Below, in pieces: positions 1-8,794 of a stretch of DNA of 64,000 bases. Position numbers and translations under genes: made by a program. The DNA comes from CAYQLT01 sp964418425. Lineage in GTDB: Bacteria > Bacillota > Limnochordia > Limnochordales > Geochordaceae. The stretch spans positions 62,001 to 126,000 of the forward strand of contig CAYQLT010000004.1 in NCBI GenBank assembly GCA_964418425.1. The letters are read 5' to 3'. Numbering within the stretch: position 1 is the stretch's first letter; the number at the start of each line of letters is the position of its first letter. The notes beneath the pieces were generated by a model, which saw only the letters and a program-made list of their open reading frames with translations, was not told the origin of the DNA and did not search any database.

Positions 1-2
1 TG

Positions 3-2021
3 CGGGGCGAGACGGCTCGCTGGTTTGCGGTGCTGGCCGCGGTACCCTTCGTGATGGTGCTGGGCAATTCCATGCTGATCCCGGTGCTGCCCACCCTCAA
101 GGCACGCCTGGGTCTGACGCCGGTGGAGATGGGTCTGGTCATCACCGCCTTCTCGCTGCCTGCGGGCGCGACGATCCCGCTGGCCGGAGCCCTCTCGGAC
201 CGGGTGGGGCGCAAGGCGGTCATGGTGCCTGCCCTGGTGCTGTACGGAGTTGGCGGCCTTCTGGCGGGACTGGCGGCCTGGCTCATGCCGGGGCGGTTCT
301 GGCCCATCCTGGCCGCAAGGGCCCTGCAGGGCGTGGGGGCGGGCGGCACCTACCAGCTCGCCATGGCGCTGGCGGGCGACGTCTTTCAAAGCCGGGAGCG
401 GGTCAGGGCGCTGGGCCTGCTGGAGGCCAGCAACGGCCTCGGCAAGGTGGTCAGCCCGCTTTTGGGGGCGCTGGCCGCCGTGGGGGTCTGGTTTCTCCCC
501 TTTTTCGTGTACGGGCTCGTTGCGCTCCCCACGGCCGCGGGGGTATACCTGGCGATACCGGAATCCCCCGGGGGCCGCCCGGCGCAAGGGATGGGAACCT
601 ACCTGCGCCAGCTGGGTTCGGTGGCTCGCCGCAGGGGAGGGATGCTCGCGGCCAGTTACGGAGCCGGCCTGGTGGCGCTGTTTACCCTCTTCGGCGTGCT
701 CAGCTACGCAAGCGACCTCCTGGAGCAGCTTTCCACGCTGGGGCAGCTGGGTCGAGGGGCGGTCATCTCCATCCCCGTAGGTCTGATGGCCGCCGCTGCG
801 TATGCAGCGGGAGTGTACCTGCAGCGCCGCCCGGCGCACGCCACATCCGTGGCGGCGGGGGGCCTGGGCGTGGCATCGGGGGGGCTCCTGCTGCTGGGCC
901 TGCAAGGGCAAGCCCTCGGCGGCCTCGTCGCGGCGACGTCGGTGCTGGGGTTGGGCGTGGGGGCCGTGCTTCCGGCCATCAACGCCGCGGTCACCGGCGC
1001 GGCCCCCCGGAGCGAGCGGGGCGCGGTGACGGCCCTTTACGGAACCGTCCGCTTCAGCGGGGTTGCTGCCGGCCCGCCCATCTTCGGGCTGGCCCAGCAA
1101 CCCGAGCTACGCCTCGCGATCTTCGGCGCCTGCGCCGCGGCCACCGCCCTGGCCGCCTGGGGCGTGGCGGCAACCCGCCTGCCGGTCGGCCCCCCTCGTC
1201 AACCCACCGACAGCCTGTCGGAGGGCTCCTCGGACCCGCCCACCGAGCCGTTGGAACCCGGCATGTGGGCCCGGCCGTCCGGCCCGCTGTCCTGGCGTAG
1301 CCGAGACAGCAGCGCTGCCCGTGCGAACCCTTCCGGCGCCACCGACCGGCCCTTCAGGCGTCCCTTGCTGCGCCTGCGCTTGCGGGCGGCCTTCAACAGC
1401 TCCAGCCTGCGGCGGGCTGCCGCCTCCGGGTTGTCCACCTCGCCGGCGAACGCGATCACGTCATCGATCCACCGCCGGATGGTCTGCAGGTACTCCACGA
1501 GCTGGGTCCGCTGCTCCGGAGCCGTATGCCGCAACAGCCCCCCCAAAAGCTGCGCCAGTACCGCCCGAAAGCGGTCCAGCGCCAGAAGCACCCTGCGGAA
1601 GGCTCGGTCTTCCTTATCCGTCCGGCCCGCAGCCTGGCGAGCGCCTACCGACTTGCCGTCGCCGTCGCCCGCCTCGCCCTGCTCCTCATCCCATGGCTCG
1701 CCCTCATCGCCAAGCTCGCCGTCGTCGCCTGCCTTCCGCCCTGCCCCCCGCAGCGCCTTGCCCGGCGAGAGCAACCCCGCTTCGCCGCCGCGAACGATGG
1801 CCACCGCCTGTTCGATGCTGAGGTTGTCCGACTCCCGAACCAGCTGGGCGACCTGCCGGGTCTCCGCCTTGCTCAGGCGGTGCTCCAGCACGGCGTCCAG
1901 GAGCACCACGGCGATCTGGGGACTTCCCAGGCGCGCCGCCAGGGCCTTGGCTTCGGAGATGTGGGAGAGGGTCAGAGGGGAATCCCCGCCCATGGAGTTG
2001 TCCAGCAGGGCCGCCTGGTAG
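3..2021 (+). CDS. MFS transporter, 5' end outside the window; frame lacks its own stop
   Basis: Major facilitator superfamily permease of the inner membrane, probably a drug or metabolite exporter; the substrate cannot be read from sequence. The first ~390 residues show the family pattern: alternating hydrophobic helices, a loop-2/3 signature reading GALSDRVGRK, and an exporter-like stretch around ARALQGVGAGG. The frame is open from the first bases, so the true start lies before the window. Similarity ends near position 1190, but no in-frame stop occurs until 2019-2021. The last ~280 codons run antisense through the parB-family gene and give an Arg/Ser-rich tail with no family character. Either the gene really reads through its convergent neighbour or a frameshift or assembly error near 1200 hides the stop. 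It is the only rightward gene here. Confidence 0.8.
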   Translation, partial: RGETARWFAVLAAVPFVMVLGNSMLIPVLPTLKARLGLTPVEMGLVITAFSLPAGATIPLAGALSDRVGRKAVMVPALVLYGVGGLLAGLAAWLMPGRFWPILAARALQGVGAGGTYQLAMALAGDVFQSRERVRALGLLEASNGLGKVVSPLLGALAAVGVWFLPFFVYGLVALPTAAGVYLAIPESPGGRPAQGMGTYLRQLGSVARRRGGMLAASYGAGLVALFTLFGVLSYASDLLEQLSTLGQLGRGAVISIPVGLMAAAAYAAGVYLQRRPAHATSVAAGGLGVASGGLLLLGLQGQALGGLVAATSVLGLGVGAVLPAINAAVTGAAPRSERGAVTALYGTVRFSGVAAGPPIFGLAQQPELRLAIFGACAAATALAAWGVAATRLPVGPPRQPTDSLSEGSSDPPTEPLEPGMWARPSGPLSWRSRDSSAARANPSGATDRPFRRPLLRLRLRAAFNSSSLRRAAASGLSTSPANAITSSIHRRMVCRYSTSWVRCSGAVCRNSPPKSCASTARKRSSARSTLRKARSSLSVRPAAWRAPTDLPSPSPASPCSSSHGSPSSPSSPSSPAFRPAPRSALPGESNPASPPRTMATACSMLRLSDSRTSWATCRVSALLRRCSSTASRSTTAIWGLPRRAARALASEMWERVRGESPPMELSSRAAW

Positions 2022-2458
2022 CGCGGGGGCAGGTCCAGCACATCCAGCCAGTCCGTGAGGGTGGTGCGAGGGATGCCCAGCCGGGCGCTGGCGGCGGCCT
2101 TGGAGAGCTTCTCCTGTTCCAGGAACCTCTGGATGGCCAGCGCCCGCTCGATGGGGTTGAGGTCTTCTCGCTGGAGGTTCTCGATGAGCTGAACCTGCGT
2201 GATGCTGCCTCGAAAATCCCTTACCACCAGGGCGGGAACCTTCTCCTCCCGCAAGCGCTGCGCCGCCCGCAGCCGCCGTTCCCCGGAAACGAGCCGATAG
2301 GTGCCGTCGTCCAGGGGGGTGACCAGGACGGGATGGAGCATGCCCACCTCCTTCATGGATTGGGCCAGCCCGTCGATGGCCTCTTCGCGAAAAGTGCGGC
2401 GTACCTGTTCGCCATCGCACCGGATCTTGTCCACGGGAATGAGCAAGTACTCCCCCAC
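1199..2458 (-). CDS. ParB/Spo0J-family DNA-binding protein
   Basis: ParB/RepB/Spo0J-family protein of 419 residues. The N-terminal domain carries the ParB box (VSGERRLRAAQ near residue 58) and the second motif ENLQREDLNPIERA near residue 93. A helix-turn-helix follows (SKAAASARLGIPRTTLTDW, about 118-136). Residues ~215-290 are acidic and low-complexity. A predicted helical stretch (~285-345) and a basic tail come after. No parA is adjacent, and the gene follows the polysaccharide operon 28 bases after cpsB, so it may be a Noc-like or regulatory paralogue rather than the main chromosome partition ParB. That reading is inference. Its 3' part is overlapped antisense by the open MFS frame. Confidence 0.85.
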   Translation of the reverse strand: MGEYLLIPVDKIRCDGEQVRRTFREEAIDGLAQSMKEVGMLHPVLVTPLDDGTYRLVSGERRLRAAQRLREEKVPALVVRDFRGSITQVQLIENLQREDLNPIERALAIQRFLEQEKLSKAAASARLGIPRTTLTDWLDVLDLPPRYQAALLDNSMGGDSPLTLSHISEAKALAARLGSPQIAVVLLDAVLEHRLSKAETRQVAQLVRESDNLSIEQAVAIVRGGEAGLLSPGKALRGAGRKAGDDGELGDEGEPWDEEQGEAGDGDGKSVGARQAAGRTDKEDRAFRRVLLALDRFRAVLAQLLGGLLRHTAPEQRTQLVEYLQTIRRWIDDVIAFAGEVDNPEAAARRRLELLKAARKRRRSKGRLKGRSVAPEGFARAALLSRLRQDSGPDGRAHMPGSNGSVGGSEEPSDRLSVG

Positions 2459-2486
2459 AGCCAGCCTCCCCCCAACCCGTGTCCGT

Positions 2487-3398
2487 TCAAGAAGGTCCCG
2501 GGATGCGCCCCATCACGGCCTTCCAGCCCCGGCCGCCCCAGTTCGCCAGCAGCCGGCCCAGCCGTCCGCCCGGCCGGGCCCGCCGTAACCCCTCGGCGGC
2601 CTGCTGCGCCGGCAGGTCGTCCTGCCCGTCGGCCCCGGGTGCGTCCAGGGGCTGGCCGGTCGCGATCCGGCGAGGATGGGTGACAAACAGGGCTCGCGCC
2701 GTCGGCAGCCCCAGCCGTCGCTCCACCTCCTGCATCGCCCGCCCGAGATCCGACGGAGCCCGGTCCGTCGGCCCGTGGGCGTCGCTGGCCACCGCGCACG
2801 CAAGACCTCGGCTCACAAAGGTCCATCCCGCCTGGTACGCCCGGCTGCCGAAGCGTCCCAGCAAGCTTCCGGCAGTCACCTGGGCAAGCGCCCCCTGGGT
2901 CACCAGCTCCTCCAGCCGTTCAGGGTGAGCTGCCAGCGCCGCGCTCCGCTCCGGGTGCGCGATCACGGGGGTCATGGCCGCCAGGCGCACCTCAAAGAGC
3001 AGGCGGTCGAAGTGGGGCGGCAGCAGTTCAAAGGGGGTGTCGACCAGAAGGTAGCGAACCCTGCCGCCGTGACCCAGCGTGGGGATGCGGCCCGACTCCA
3101 GGTGACGCACCAGATCCGGGGTCGGATACACCTCGGCGCCGGCGAACACCTCCAGTTCGATGCCTTCCGCCACCAGCCGCCCCCGCAACTCGTCCAACCT
3201 CTCCCCGATGACCGCGTGGGAGATCCCCCCGGGCTGCCCGGGGGTCAGGTGCGGCGTGGCCACCACCGCGGCCACCCCGCTGGCCCAGGCCTGGCGGGCC
3301 ATCTCCAGCGAGGTGGCCCAGTCGGTCGGCCCGTCGTCCAGGCCGGGCAGGATGTGGTGGTGGATGTCGACCATCCGTTGTTCCCGGGGTGTAAACAT
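2487..3398 (-). CDS. CpsB/YwqE-type PHP-family protein tyrosine phosphatase
   Basis: Manganese-dependent tyrosine phosphatase of the PHP fold, expected to dephosphorylate the adjacent CpsD-type kinase and so control polysaccharide assembly. Visible metal-binding motifs are DIHHHILPGLDDGP (residues ~11-24), ATPHLTPG (~47), and later H-E-R and SDAHGP patterns typical of CpsB/CapC/YwqE. Its 303 residues exceed the usual ~250 because of an arginine- and glycine-rich C-terminal tail. It starts 2 bases after the cpsD stop, so the two are almost certainly cotranslated. The YwqE-type family assignment is firm; the substrate is inferred from context. Confidence 0.9.
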   Translation of the reverse strand: MFTPREQRMVDIHHHILPGLDDGPTDWATSLEMARQAWASGVAAVVATPHLTPGQPGGISHAVIGERLDELRGRLVAEGIELEVFAGAEVYPTPDLVRHLESGRIPTLGHGGRVRYLLVDTPFELLPPHFDRLLFEVRLAAMTPVIAHPERSAALAAHPERLEELVTQGALAQVTAGSLLGRFGSRAYQAGWTFVSRGLACAVASDAHGPTDRAPSDLGRAMQEVERRLGLPTARALFVTHPRRIATGQPLDAPGADGQDDLPAQQAAEGLRRARPGGRLGRLLANWGGRGWKAVMGRIPGPS

Positions 3399-3400
3399 GG

Positions 3401-4147
3401 TCAGTGGCTCTGGCGGCGCCGGCGGCGGGCACCGTCCGGGCCGTAGTAATAGTAGTAGTAATAGTAGGAAGAGCCATCCGGCGGTACCCCGTTGAGCACC
3501 ACGCCCAAAAGGCGCGCACCCACCTGGATGAGCTGGCGCCGGGCCGCCACCGCCGCATCACGGGCGGTGATTCCGACGGTCAGCACCAGAAGGGTTCCGT
3601 CGGCCCGGGCGGCCACCAGCGCGGCGTCGGCCAGTCCCACCACCGGCGGGGTGTCCAGCACCACCGTCTCCCAGCGCTGCGCCGCCTCGTCGAGGAAACG
3701 GTGCATGGCCGGCGACCCCAGCAGCTCCGCCGGGTTGGGAGGGATGGGGCCGCTTGCCAGCACGTCCAGACCGAAGCGGTCGACGCGCTGCACTGCCTCC
3801 TCTACGGTCAACCGCCCCAGCAGTACCTGGGTCAGGCCGCGGTCGTTCTCGACACCGAACATGCGGTGCACCGCAGGGCGCCGCAGGTCGGCGCTGACCA
3901 GCAGGGTGCGCGTACCTCCCTGCGCCAGGGTGGCGGCCAGATTGCCGGCCACGGTGGTCTTCCCCTCGTCCGGCCCGGCGCCGGTCACCACCACGGTTCG
4001 AAGGGGCTGCCCGGGAAGGGCGAACTGCAGGTTGGTGCGCAGGGTCCGAAAGGCCTCCGCCGCGAGGGAATCCGAGTGGAGGTCCGCCACCAAAAAGCGG
4101 GGATCGTGTCCCGGACGGCGATGCCCGGACCCCGGCCGCCACCGCAC
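3401..4147 (-). CDS. CpsD/CapB-type bacterial tyrosine kinase
   Basis: BY-kinase ATPase that works with the Wzz-type activator encoded just upstream and autophosphorylates on a C-terminal tyrosine cluster. It shows Walker A GAGPDEGKTT (~57-66), Walker A' LLVSADLRRP (~84-93) and Walker B VVLDTPPV (~140). The cluster is extreme: eight consecutive tyrosines (codons at 3443-3466), followed by a short basic tail. At 248 residues it has the length of the stand-alone Firmicutes/Gram-positive kinase rather than the fused proteobacterial Wzc. It starts 6 bases after the upstream gene. Together with the chain-length protein and the phosphatase it forms a phosphoregulatory triad for capsule or exopolysaccharide. 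Confidence 0.93.
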   Translation of the reverse strand: MRWRPGSGHRRPGHDPRFLVADLHSDSLAAEAFRTLRTNLQFALPGQPLRTVVVTGAGPDEGKTTVAGNLAATLAQGGTRTLLVSADLRRPAVHRMFGVENDRGLTQVLLGRLTVEEAVQRVDRFGLDVLASGPIPPNPAELLGSPAMHRFLDEAAQRWETVVLDTPPVVGLADAALVAARADGTLLVLTVGITARDAAVAARRQLIQVGARLLGVVLNGVPPDGSSYYYYYYYYGPDGARRRRRQSH

Positions 4148-4153
4148 GTGCGC

Positions 4154-5605
4154 TCACCGACCCCCTTCGGCGGAAGCCCGGCCTTCGCCGACGCGAAACG
4201 CCGGGATGCGCCCCAAAACGGGCACGCCCAGCACTCGCTCCAGGTCATCATCCGCCTTCACCGTGGTGTCCAGGAACTCCAGGGCGAAGGCCAGACCGAC
4301 ACCCAAAAACAGACCCAAAAACAGCGCCACCGCCATGTTGAGCAACGGCCGGGGAGAGACCGGCGATTTGGGTAGAGAAGCCGGATCCACCGTGCGGATG
4401 TCCGCGGTCACCATCGCCTGCTGGATGCGCAGCTCCTCGAACCGGGTGCGAAGGAAGACGTACAGTTCTTCGTTGACCCGCTGCTCCCGGGCCAGACGGG
4501 CCAGCTCCAGCTCCCGCTCCGGCAGGCGGCGCAGGACGGCCTCCTGATCGGCGATGAGCCGCCCCAGGGCCTGCTGGCGGGCCTGCAGGGCGATCTGGCT
4601 GGCCTGAAGGCCGATGTACTGCTGCATCAGGTCCTGGTACAGGGGGTTGAACCCCTGGGTCTCGGCGCTGATGACCCGCTCCACCTCTTCGTTCATGCGC
4701 CGTCGGATCTCCGCGATCTCGGCCTTCAGCGCCACCACCTGGGGATGGTTGGGCGCCAGGCTCTCCAGGGCGCCGGACAGCTGCACCTCCAGCTCCGCCA
4801 GGCGGAGCCTGTAGTTTTGAAGCAGCGGGTTGTTGGAGATGGTGGTGGCCGTGATGAGCGTGGGTTGCTGTCTTTTGAGCTGGCGCTCCACTTCCTGGAT
4901 GCGGGTTGCCGTCTCGGAAAGGGAGACCGCGGTGGAGGCCTGCATCTTCTCCAGCTCCGCGAGCTTGTCGATGGCAGCCTTCGCCTCCTGGGAGGGTTCC
5001 ACCAGACGCTGCCCCTGTTTGTACCGGAGCAGGGCGTTTTCGGCCTCTTGCAGGTTGGCCCGAACCTGCCCCAGCTGGCTTTCCACGAATTCCAGGGCCG
5101 AACGGGTCTCCAGGCGGTTCATCTCCTGATTGAACGCGGAGAAGCTGGCCACCAGGGCGTCGGCCAGAGCTCGCGCTCCCTGCGGATCCGGTAAGCGCAC
5201 TTTGACCCGGATGTGGTCGGTTCCCTGCACCGGTTGCACCGTGACCGCACCCTGCAGGCGTTCGATGCCGCCCGGCTCCTGGGCCTCCGGCCAGCCCAGC
5301 GCCTGGACGGCCCGCTCCATCACGGTGCGGCTCTTGAGCAGCTCCACGTAGTTTTGCACGGGAGTGCGGCTGCTCCCCAGCAACTCCGCGGCACCGGGAA
5401 TCAGGGCCGCCGAACCCTGACCCTGGCGAACCAGGACGGTGGTGGTCGCCTCGTAGATGGGCGTGGCCGCCCGCGTGGCCAGCAAAGCGGCCGCCGCCGC
5501 CAGGGCCGTGACGCCGACGATGACCCACCTGCGTCGCCATAGGGTGCGCAGGTACTGGCGCAGGTCTATCTCGTCGTCCACGACCTGCGCCTGTTCCATG
5601 GCCAT
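4154..5605 (-). CDS. Wzz/CpsC-type polysaccharide chain-length determinant
   Basis: Inner-membrane polysaccharide co-polymerase of 483 residues. It has an N-terminal membrane helix right after DLRQYLRTLWRRRW (residues ~12-25), a long extracytoplasmic coiled-coil region rich in Gln/Glu/Leu (~150-390), and a second membrane helix near the C-terminus (LLNMAVALFLGLFLGVGLAF). A proline-rich segment (PKSPVSPRPL) precedes that helix, as in Wzz proteins. I place the start at the ATG at 5605 because GGAGGGG sits 8 bases ahead; a TTG 21 bases upstream is possible but has no better site. It should set chain length and activate the downstream kinase. Confidence 0.9.
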   Translation of the reverse strand: MAMEQAQVVDDEIDLRQYLRTLWRRRWVIVGVTALAAAAALLATRAATPIYEATTTVLVRQGQGSAALIPGAAELLGSSRTPVQNYVELLKSRTVMERAVQALGWPEAQEPGGIERLQGAVTVQPVQGTDHIRVKVRLPDPQGARALADALVASFSAFNQEMNRLETRSALEFVESQLGQVRANLQEAENALLRYKQGQRLVEPSQEAKAAIDKLAELEKMQASTAVSLSETATRIQEVERQLKRQQPTLITATTISNNPLLQNYRLRLAELEVQLSGALESLAPNHPQVVALKAEIAEIRRRMNEEVERVISAETQGFNPLYQDLMQQYIGLQASQIALQARQQALGRLIADQEAVLRRLPERELELARLAREQRVNEELYVFLRTRFEELRIQQAMVTADIRTVDPASLPKSPVSPRPLLNMAVALFLGLFLGVGLAFALEFLDTTVKADDDLERVLGVPVLGRIPAFRVGEGRASAEGGR

Positions 5606-5639
5606 CGCCCGTCCCCTCCCTCCCAACGGGGCCCCCAGG

Positions 5640-8510
5640 TCACTGGAGTTTTTGCAGCAACTCCACGAAGGTGTTGATCCCCGACACGAACCCGAACACG
5701 TCGCGCCAGTCCGGCCACCGCGTCTCCGGCACGTACACCACGTCGCCGGGCTTCACCTCGGGGTTTTGCTCGGCAGGCCCCTGGAAGAGCCTGGCTCCCT
5801 GGCCGGCCCGGGCCTGCTCGCGCTCCCCCTCGGATCGCAAGATGCCCACCGACTGCAACGTGGCCCGCGGCGTCGGCCCCCCGGCCATCGCCAGCACGTC
5901 CAGCAGCCGCACCGGCCCGCCCACCGGCAGGCTGTACAGCCCGGGGTTGCGGACCTGCCCCAGCACCAGCACGTGGCGCCGCCCTTCGGGCACGTACACC
6001 ACGTCGCCGCCGGCCACCGGCAGGTTCACCGCCTTCTCCGGCGAGGCTACCAGCTCCCCGTAATCCAGCGGGTACACCGCCGATGCCCCGTCGGGGCCCC
6101 GTCGGGTCACCAGCACCGAACTCACGCCGGCCTCCGCCCGAACTCCTCCTGCCAGCGCCAACACGTCCAGGACCCTTGCCCCCGTCGGCGGGACGTAGGA
6201 CCCGGGACGGGCGACCGCACCCAGTACCAGCACCTCTCGAATTTCGGGAACGAACACCACGTCGCCTGCAAGAAGTCGCGCGTTCGCGTCGGATCCCGGC
6301 TGGCGCAGAACCTCCGCCAGGTCCACCTCGACCGTCTCGCCGGACGACCGCGTGAGGGTCACGTGGGCCAGGTCGCTCCGGGTGGTGGGGCCGCCGGCCA
6401 TGGCGACCGCATCCAGCAGGCGCAACCCCTCGGCGTAGGTGAGCGCGCCGGGACGGGTCACCGCGCCCAGGACGAGGACCCGCCGTTCGGCTCGCCCTAC
6501 CACCAGCACATCGCCCGCTTCCAGGGACGGATTGCCCGCCTCGTCCCCCAAAGACTGCACCATTCGGTCATAGTCCAGGACCACGGGGGCGGCGCGCAAA
6601 AGGGAGATATTCTGGCGATCCGCCGTCTCCAGAAGCCCGCCGGCCGCCGCCAGCGCATCCAGCACCCGCATGCCCGCAAGGAAGGGGTAGGAGCCGGGCC
6701 GTGCCACCTCCCCGAGCACCGTAACCCGCGCCAGCCGCCTGGGAACGTACAGGACCCCACCCTCTCGTATCTCCAGGTTATCGGGGTGCCCGGGGTTTTC
6801 CAGGGCCGCCCGCAGGTCCACCACCCGCATCCCCTCGCGCGCCCCTGCCTGCTCCAGGGCAACTGCGTCGGGCGCCGCCCGGGCAGACCCTCCCACCTGC
6901 GCGCCTTGCCCTCCGCCCGGCCCCAGCTCGTCCGAGGAGGCCGCCCTGCGGGCCGCGGGGGTGAAGACGGCCTGCGACAGCAGGGCCTCGTCCGTGGGGC
7001 CCCCCGCCATCGCCAGCACGTCCACCAGCCGCTCCCCACCCCGCAGCCCGTACGCCCCCGGCCGCACCACCGCCCCCAGCACCGCCACCTCCAGCCGCGC
7101 CCGCGGCACCACCACCAGATCCCCCGCCCGAAGCTCCGTCCGAAGCGCCTCGCCCTGCTCCCCTTCGCCTCCCGTCGCCCGAAGCGCCCGCAAGTCCAGC
7201 CGCAAAACCTCCCGCTCCCCACCCGGCCCCCGCCGCGTCAGCACCACCTGCCCCAGATCCGCCTGCTCCGTCACCCCACCCGCCTTCGCCAGCGCCTCCA
7301 CCACCGTCAGCCCCGGCCGGTACGCCACCGCCCCCGGCGCCTTTACCTCCCCCAGCACCGCCACCTCCTGCGGCGCCTCCTCCACCGCGACCACGTCGCC
7401 AGGCGCAAGCGCCGGGTTGGCCTGCGGATCAACGCCGGCCAGCAGAGCCTCCAGGGAGAGCTTCAGAGGAGAGCCGGCCGGACCCGGTCCACCCGACACC
7501 CGGCTCACCGTGACCCACCCGCTGGCGCGCTGGCGATCCACGCCTCCCGCCAGGCCCACCGCGTCCAGCAACGTAAGACCCGCGGCGTAGGAGTAGGCGC
7601 CGGGTGCGCGTACCGCTCCGATGACGATCACCTGCCGGGCCGGCGGCACGTACACCAGGTCGCCCGCCCTGACGGGCTCCTGGAGGGGACCGGCCGCCTC
7701 CGGCGCCGCGTCGCGCAGGCGGATGGGTAGCAACGTGGTCTGCCCTTGCCGCGTCAGCGTGACCCTGGAGACGTCCGCCTCCCGGCTGAACCCACCGGCG
7801 GCGGCCAGCAGGTCCAGCAGCCGCATCCCCGGTCGAACGGGATAGGCGCCCGGCGACTGCACCGCGCCCAGGATGAGGGCCGGCCGAGCCGTGGGCACGA
7901 AGAGAACATCGCCATCCTCCAGGCGCATGGATGCCTGGGGGCTGTCGCCCCGGAGCACGGCCTCCAGGTCCACGCTCAGGGTGGTCGTCCCCTGATCGGC
8001 CGTAGACCGGGTCAAGACGGCCCCGGCAAGATCGGCCTCTTCCAGCGCCCCGCCGCTTCGGCCCAAAAGCTCGGGGATTCGCGCGTCGAAGCGCAACGCG
8101 TACGTCCCCGGGTTTCGAACGGCGCCCATGATGCTGACCCGGATGGTCCGGAACTGCTGGATGATGGTGGTCACCTTGGGGTCTTTCACGTACTGGCGCA
8201 ACCGGTCCGCCAGGGCCAGGGAGAGCTCGGGGGGAGTCAAGCCCCAGGCGAGCACGTCACCGGCGAGAGGAAATGAGACGTAGCCGTCGGGCCGGACCTC
8301 CACCACCGCCGCCAGATCCGGGTAGCCCCACACGCTGATGGACAAGACGTCTCCGGGAGCGAGTCGATAAGGGGGTGTCCCTTGCGCCTGAGCGGCCGGT
8401 AGCGAAGACGGCAGGCTTTGCGCCCCCGCGGCGGCTGGCAGGAAGTTGCCCGGCCAGACAAGCGACAGCGATAGGAGAACCCTCAGCGTGAAGCGACCGA
8501 ACCGGCCCAT
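5640..8510 (-). CDS. Polysaccharide export protein with nine SLBB domains
   Basis: Wza-like periplasmic/outer-membrane export protein of 956 residues, against ~350-380 for Wza. It has an N-terminal signal peptide without a lipobox cysteine (ending near AAAGAQS), a poly-export domain (~46-121), and nine SLBB domains. Each SLBB domain opens with a version of V-L-G-x-V-x-x-P-G-x-Y, at about residues 125, 213, 296, 385, 477, 598, 680, 763 and 848, and closes with G-D-V-V-x-V-P. A short amphipathic helix ends the protein (residues ~935-956), in the position of the Wza membrane helix. The ATG at 8510 is chosen because the signal peptide begins there; an earlier in-frame start at 8699 would add a non-signal leader. 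A sigma-H-like promoter lies at 8640-8664. It heads the Wzz-CpsD-CpsB operon. Confidence 0.92.
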   Translation of the reverse strand: MGRFGRFTLRVLLSLSLVWPGNFLPAAAGAQSLPSSLPAAQAQGTPPYRLAPGDVLSISVWGYPDLAAVVEVRPDGYVSFPLAGDVLAWGLTPPELSLALADRLRQYVKDPKVTTIIQQFRTIRVSIMGAVRNPGTYALRFDARIPELLGRSGGALEEADLAGAVLTRSTADQGTTTLSVDLEAVLRGDSPQASMRLEDGDVLFVPTARPALILGAVQSPGAYPVRPGMRLLDLLAAAGGFSREADVSRVTLTRQGQTTLLPIRLRDAAPEAAGPLQEPVRAGDLVYVPPARQVIVIGAVRAPGAYSYAAGLTLLDAVGLAGGVDRQRASGWVTVSRVSGGPGPAGSPLKLSLEALLAGVDPQANPALAPGDVVAVEEAPQEVAVLGEVKAPGAVAYRPGLTVVEALAKAGGVTEQADLGQVVLTRRGPGGEREVLRLDLRALRATGGEGEQGEALRTELRAGDLVVVPRARLEVAVLGAVVRPGAYGLRGGERLVDVLAMAGGPTDEALLSQAVFTPAARRAASSDELGPGGGQGAQVGGSARAAPDAVALEQAGAREGMRVVDLRAALENPGHPDNLEIREGGVLYVPRRLARVTVLGEVARPGSYPFLAGMRVLDALAAAGGLLETADRQNISLLRAAPVVLDYDRMVQSLGDEAGNPSLEAGDVLVVGRAERRVLVLGAVTRPGALTYAEGLRLLDAVAMAGGPTTRSDLAHVTLTRSSGETVEVDLAEVLRQPGSDANARLLAGDVVFVPEIREVLVLGAVARPGSYVPPTGARVLDVLALAGGVRAEAGVSSVLVTRRGPDGASAVYPLDYGELVASPEKAVNLPVAGGDVVYVPEGRRHVLVLGQVRNPGLYSLPVGGPVRLLDVLAMAGGPTPRATLQSVGILRSEGEREQARAGQGARLFQGPAEQNPEVKPGDVVYVPETRWPDWRDVFGFVSGINTFVELLQKLQ

Positions 8511-8639
8511 GTGCTCGCGCCACTCCCCTGCGATGGGTCGGAGAAAGGTGGTGAAAGTCGGTAAAACCTCACGCGGACCTGCGGCGCACGGCCCGGGAGA
8601 ACCTTGACCTGCCCAGGTCCAGGACACACGTACCGCACA

Positions 8640-8664
8640 TTTCTTGGGTACGGACACGCTTCCT
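8640..8664 (-). promoter_or_regulatory. Sigma-H-like promoter for the SLBB exporter operon
   Basis: Minus strand reads GCAGGA (AGGA at 8661-8664), 17 bases, then GAAAT (GAAA at 8640-8643). This resembles the B. subtilis sigma-H pattern RnAGGAwWW / RnnGAAT at normal spacing, with A for T in the last -10 base. The predicted start of transcription is near 8633, giving a leader of ~120 bases. Confidence comes mainly from the same motif recurring at other gene starts in this window. Confidence 0.5.
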
Positions 8665-8755
8665 GCCGGATTCTGCAGGGAAAGGGAAAGGAAACCCAAC
8701 CCTTTGCGATGCCCGAGGCGCCTGCCCCCACCGCGTTCCCGGGGCCTGACACCGA

Positions 8756-8783
8756 CCAGGCGGCCCGCCCGCCTGCCGCCTGG
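8756..8783 (-). terminator. GC-rich inverted repeat, possible terminator
   Basis: Nine-base perfect arms (CCAGGCGGC / GCCGCCTGG) with a ten-base loop, 12 bases from the neighbouring stop codon at 8795. No T tract follows, so rho-independent termination is uncertain. Confidence 0.35.
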
Positions 8784-8794
8784 CCCGGGCTACC

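Larger units (their letters stand above)
8511..8794 (-). promoter_or_regulatory. Leader region of the SLBB exporter operon
   Basis: This 284-base spacer separates the unknown exported protein from the SLBB exporter. It holds a GC-rich inverted repeat just after the upstream stop (arms 8756-8764 and 8775-8783, nine pairs) that may end the upstream transcript although no T run follows, and then a sigma-H-like promoter. No convincing small gene is seen. Confidence 0.5.

Noticed and set aside
5457..7730. Long plus-strand open frame of 757 codons
   Set aside because: It is the antisense of the SLBB exporter, rich in His/Pro/Arg, with no domain; typical GC-rich shadow.
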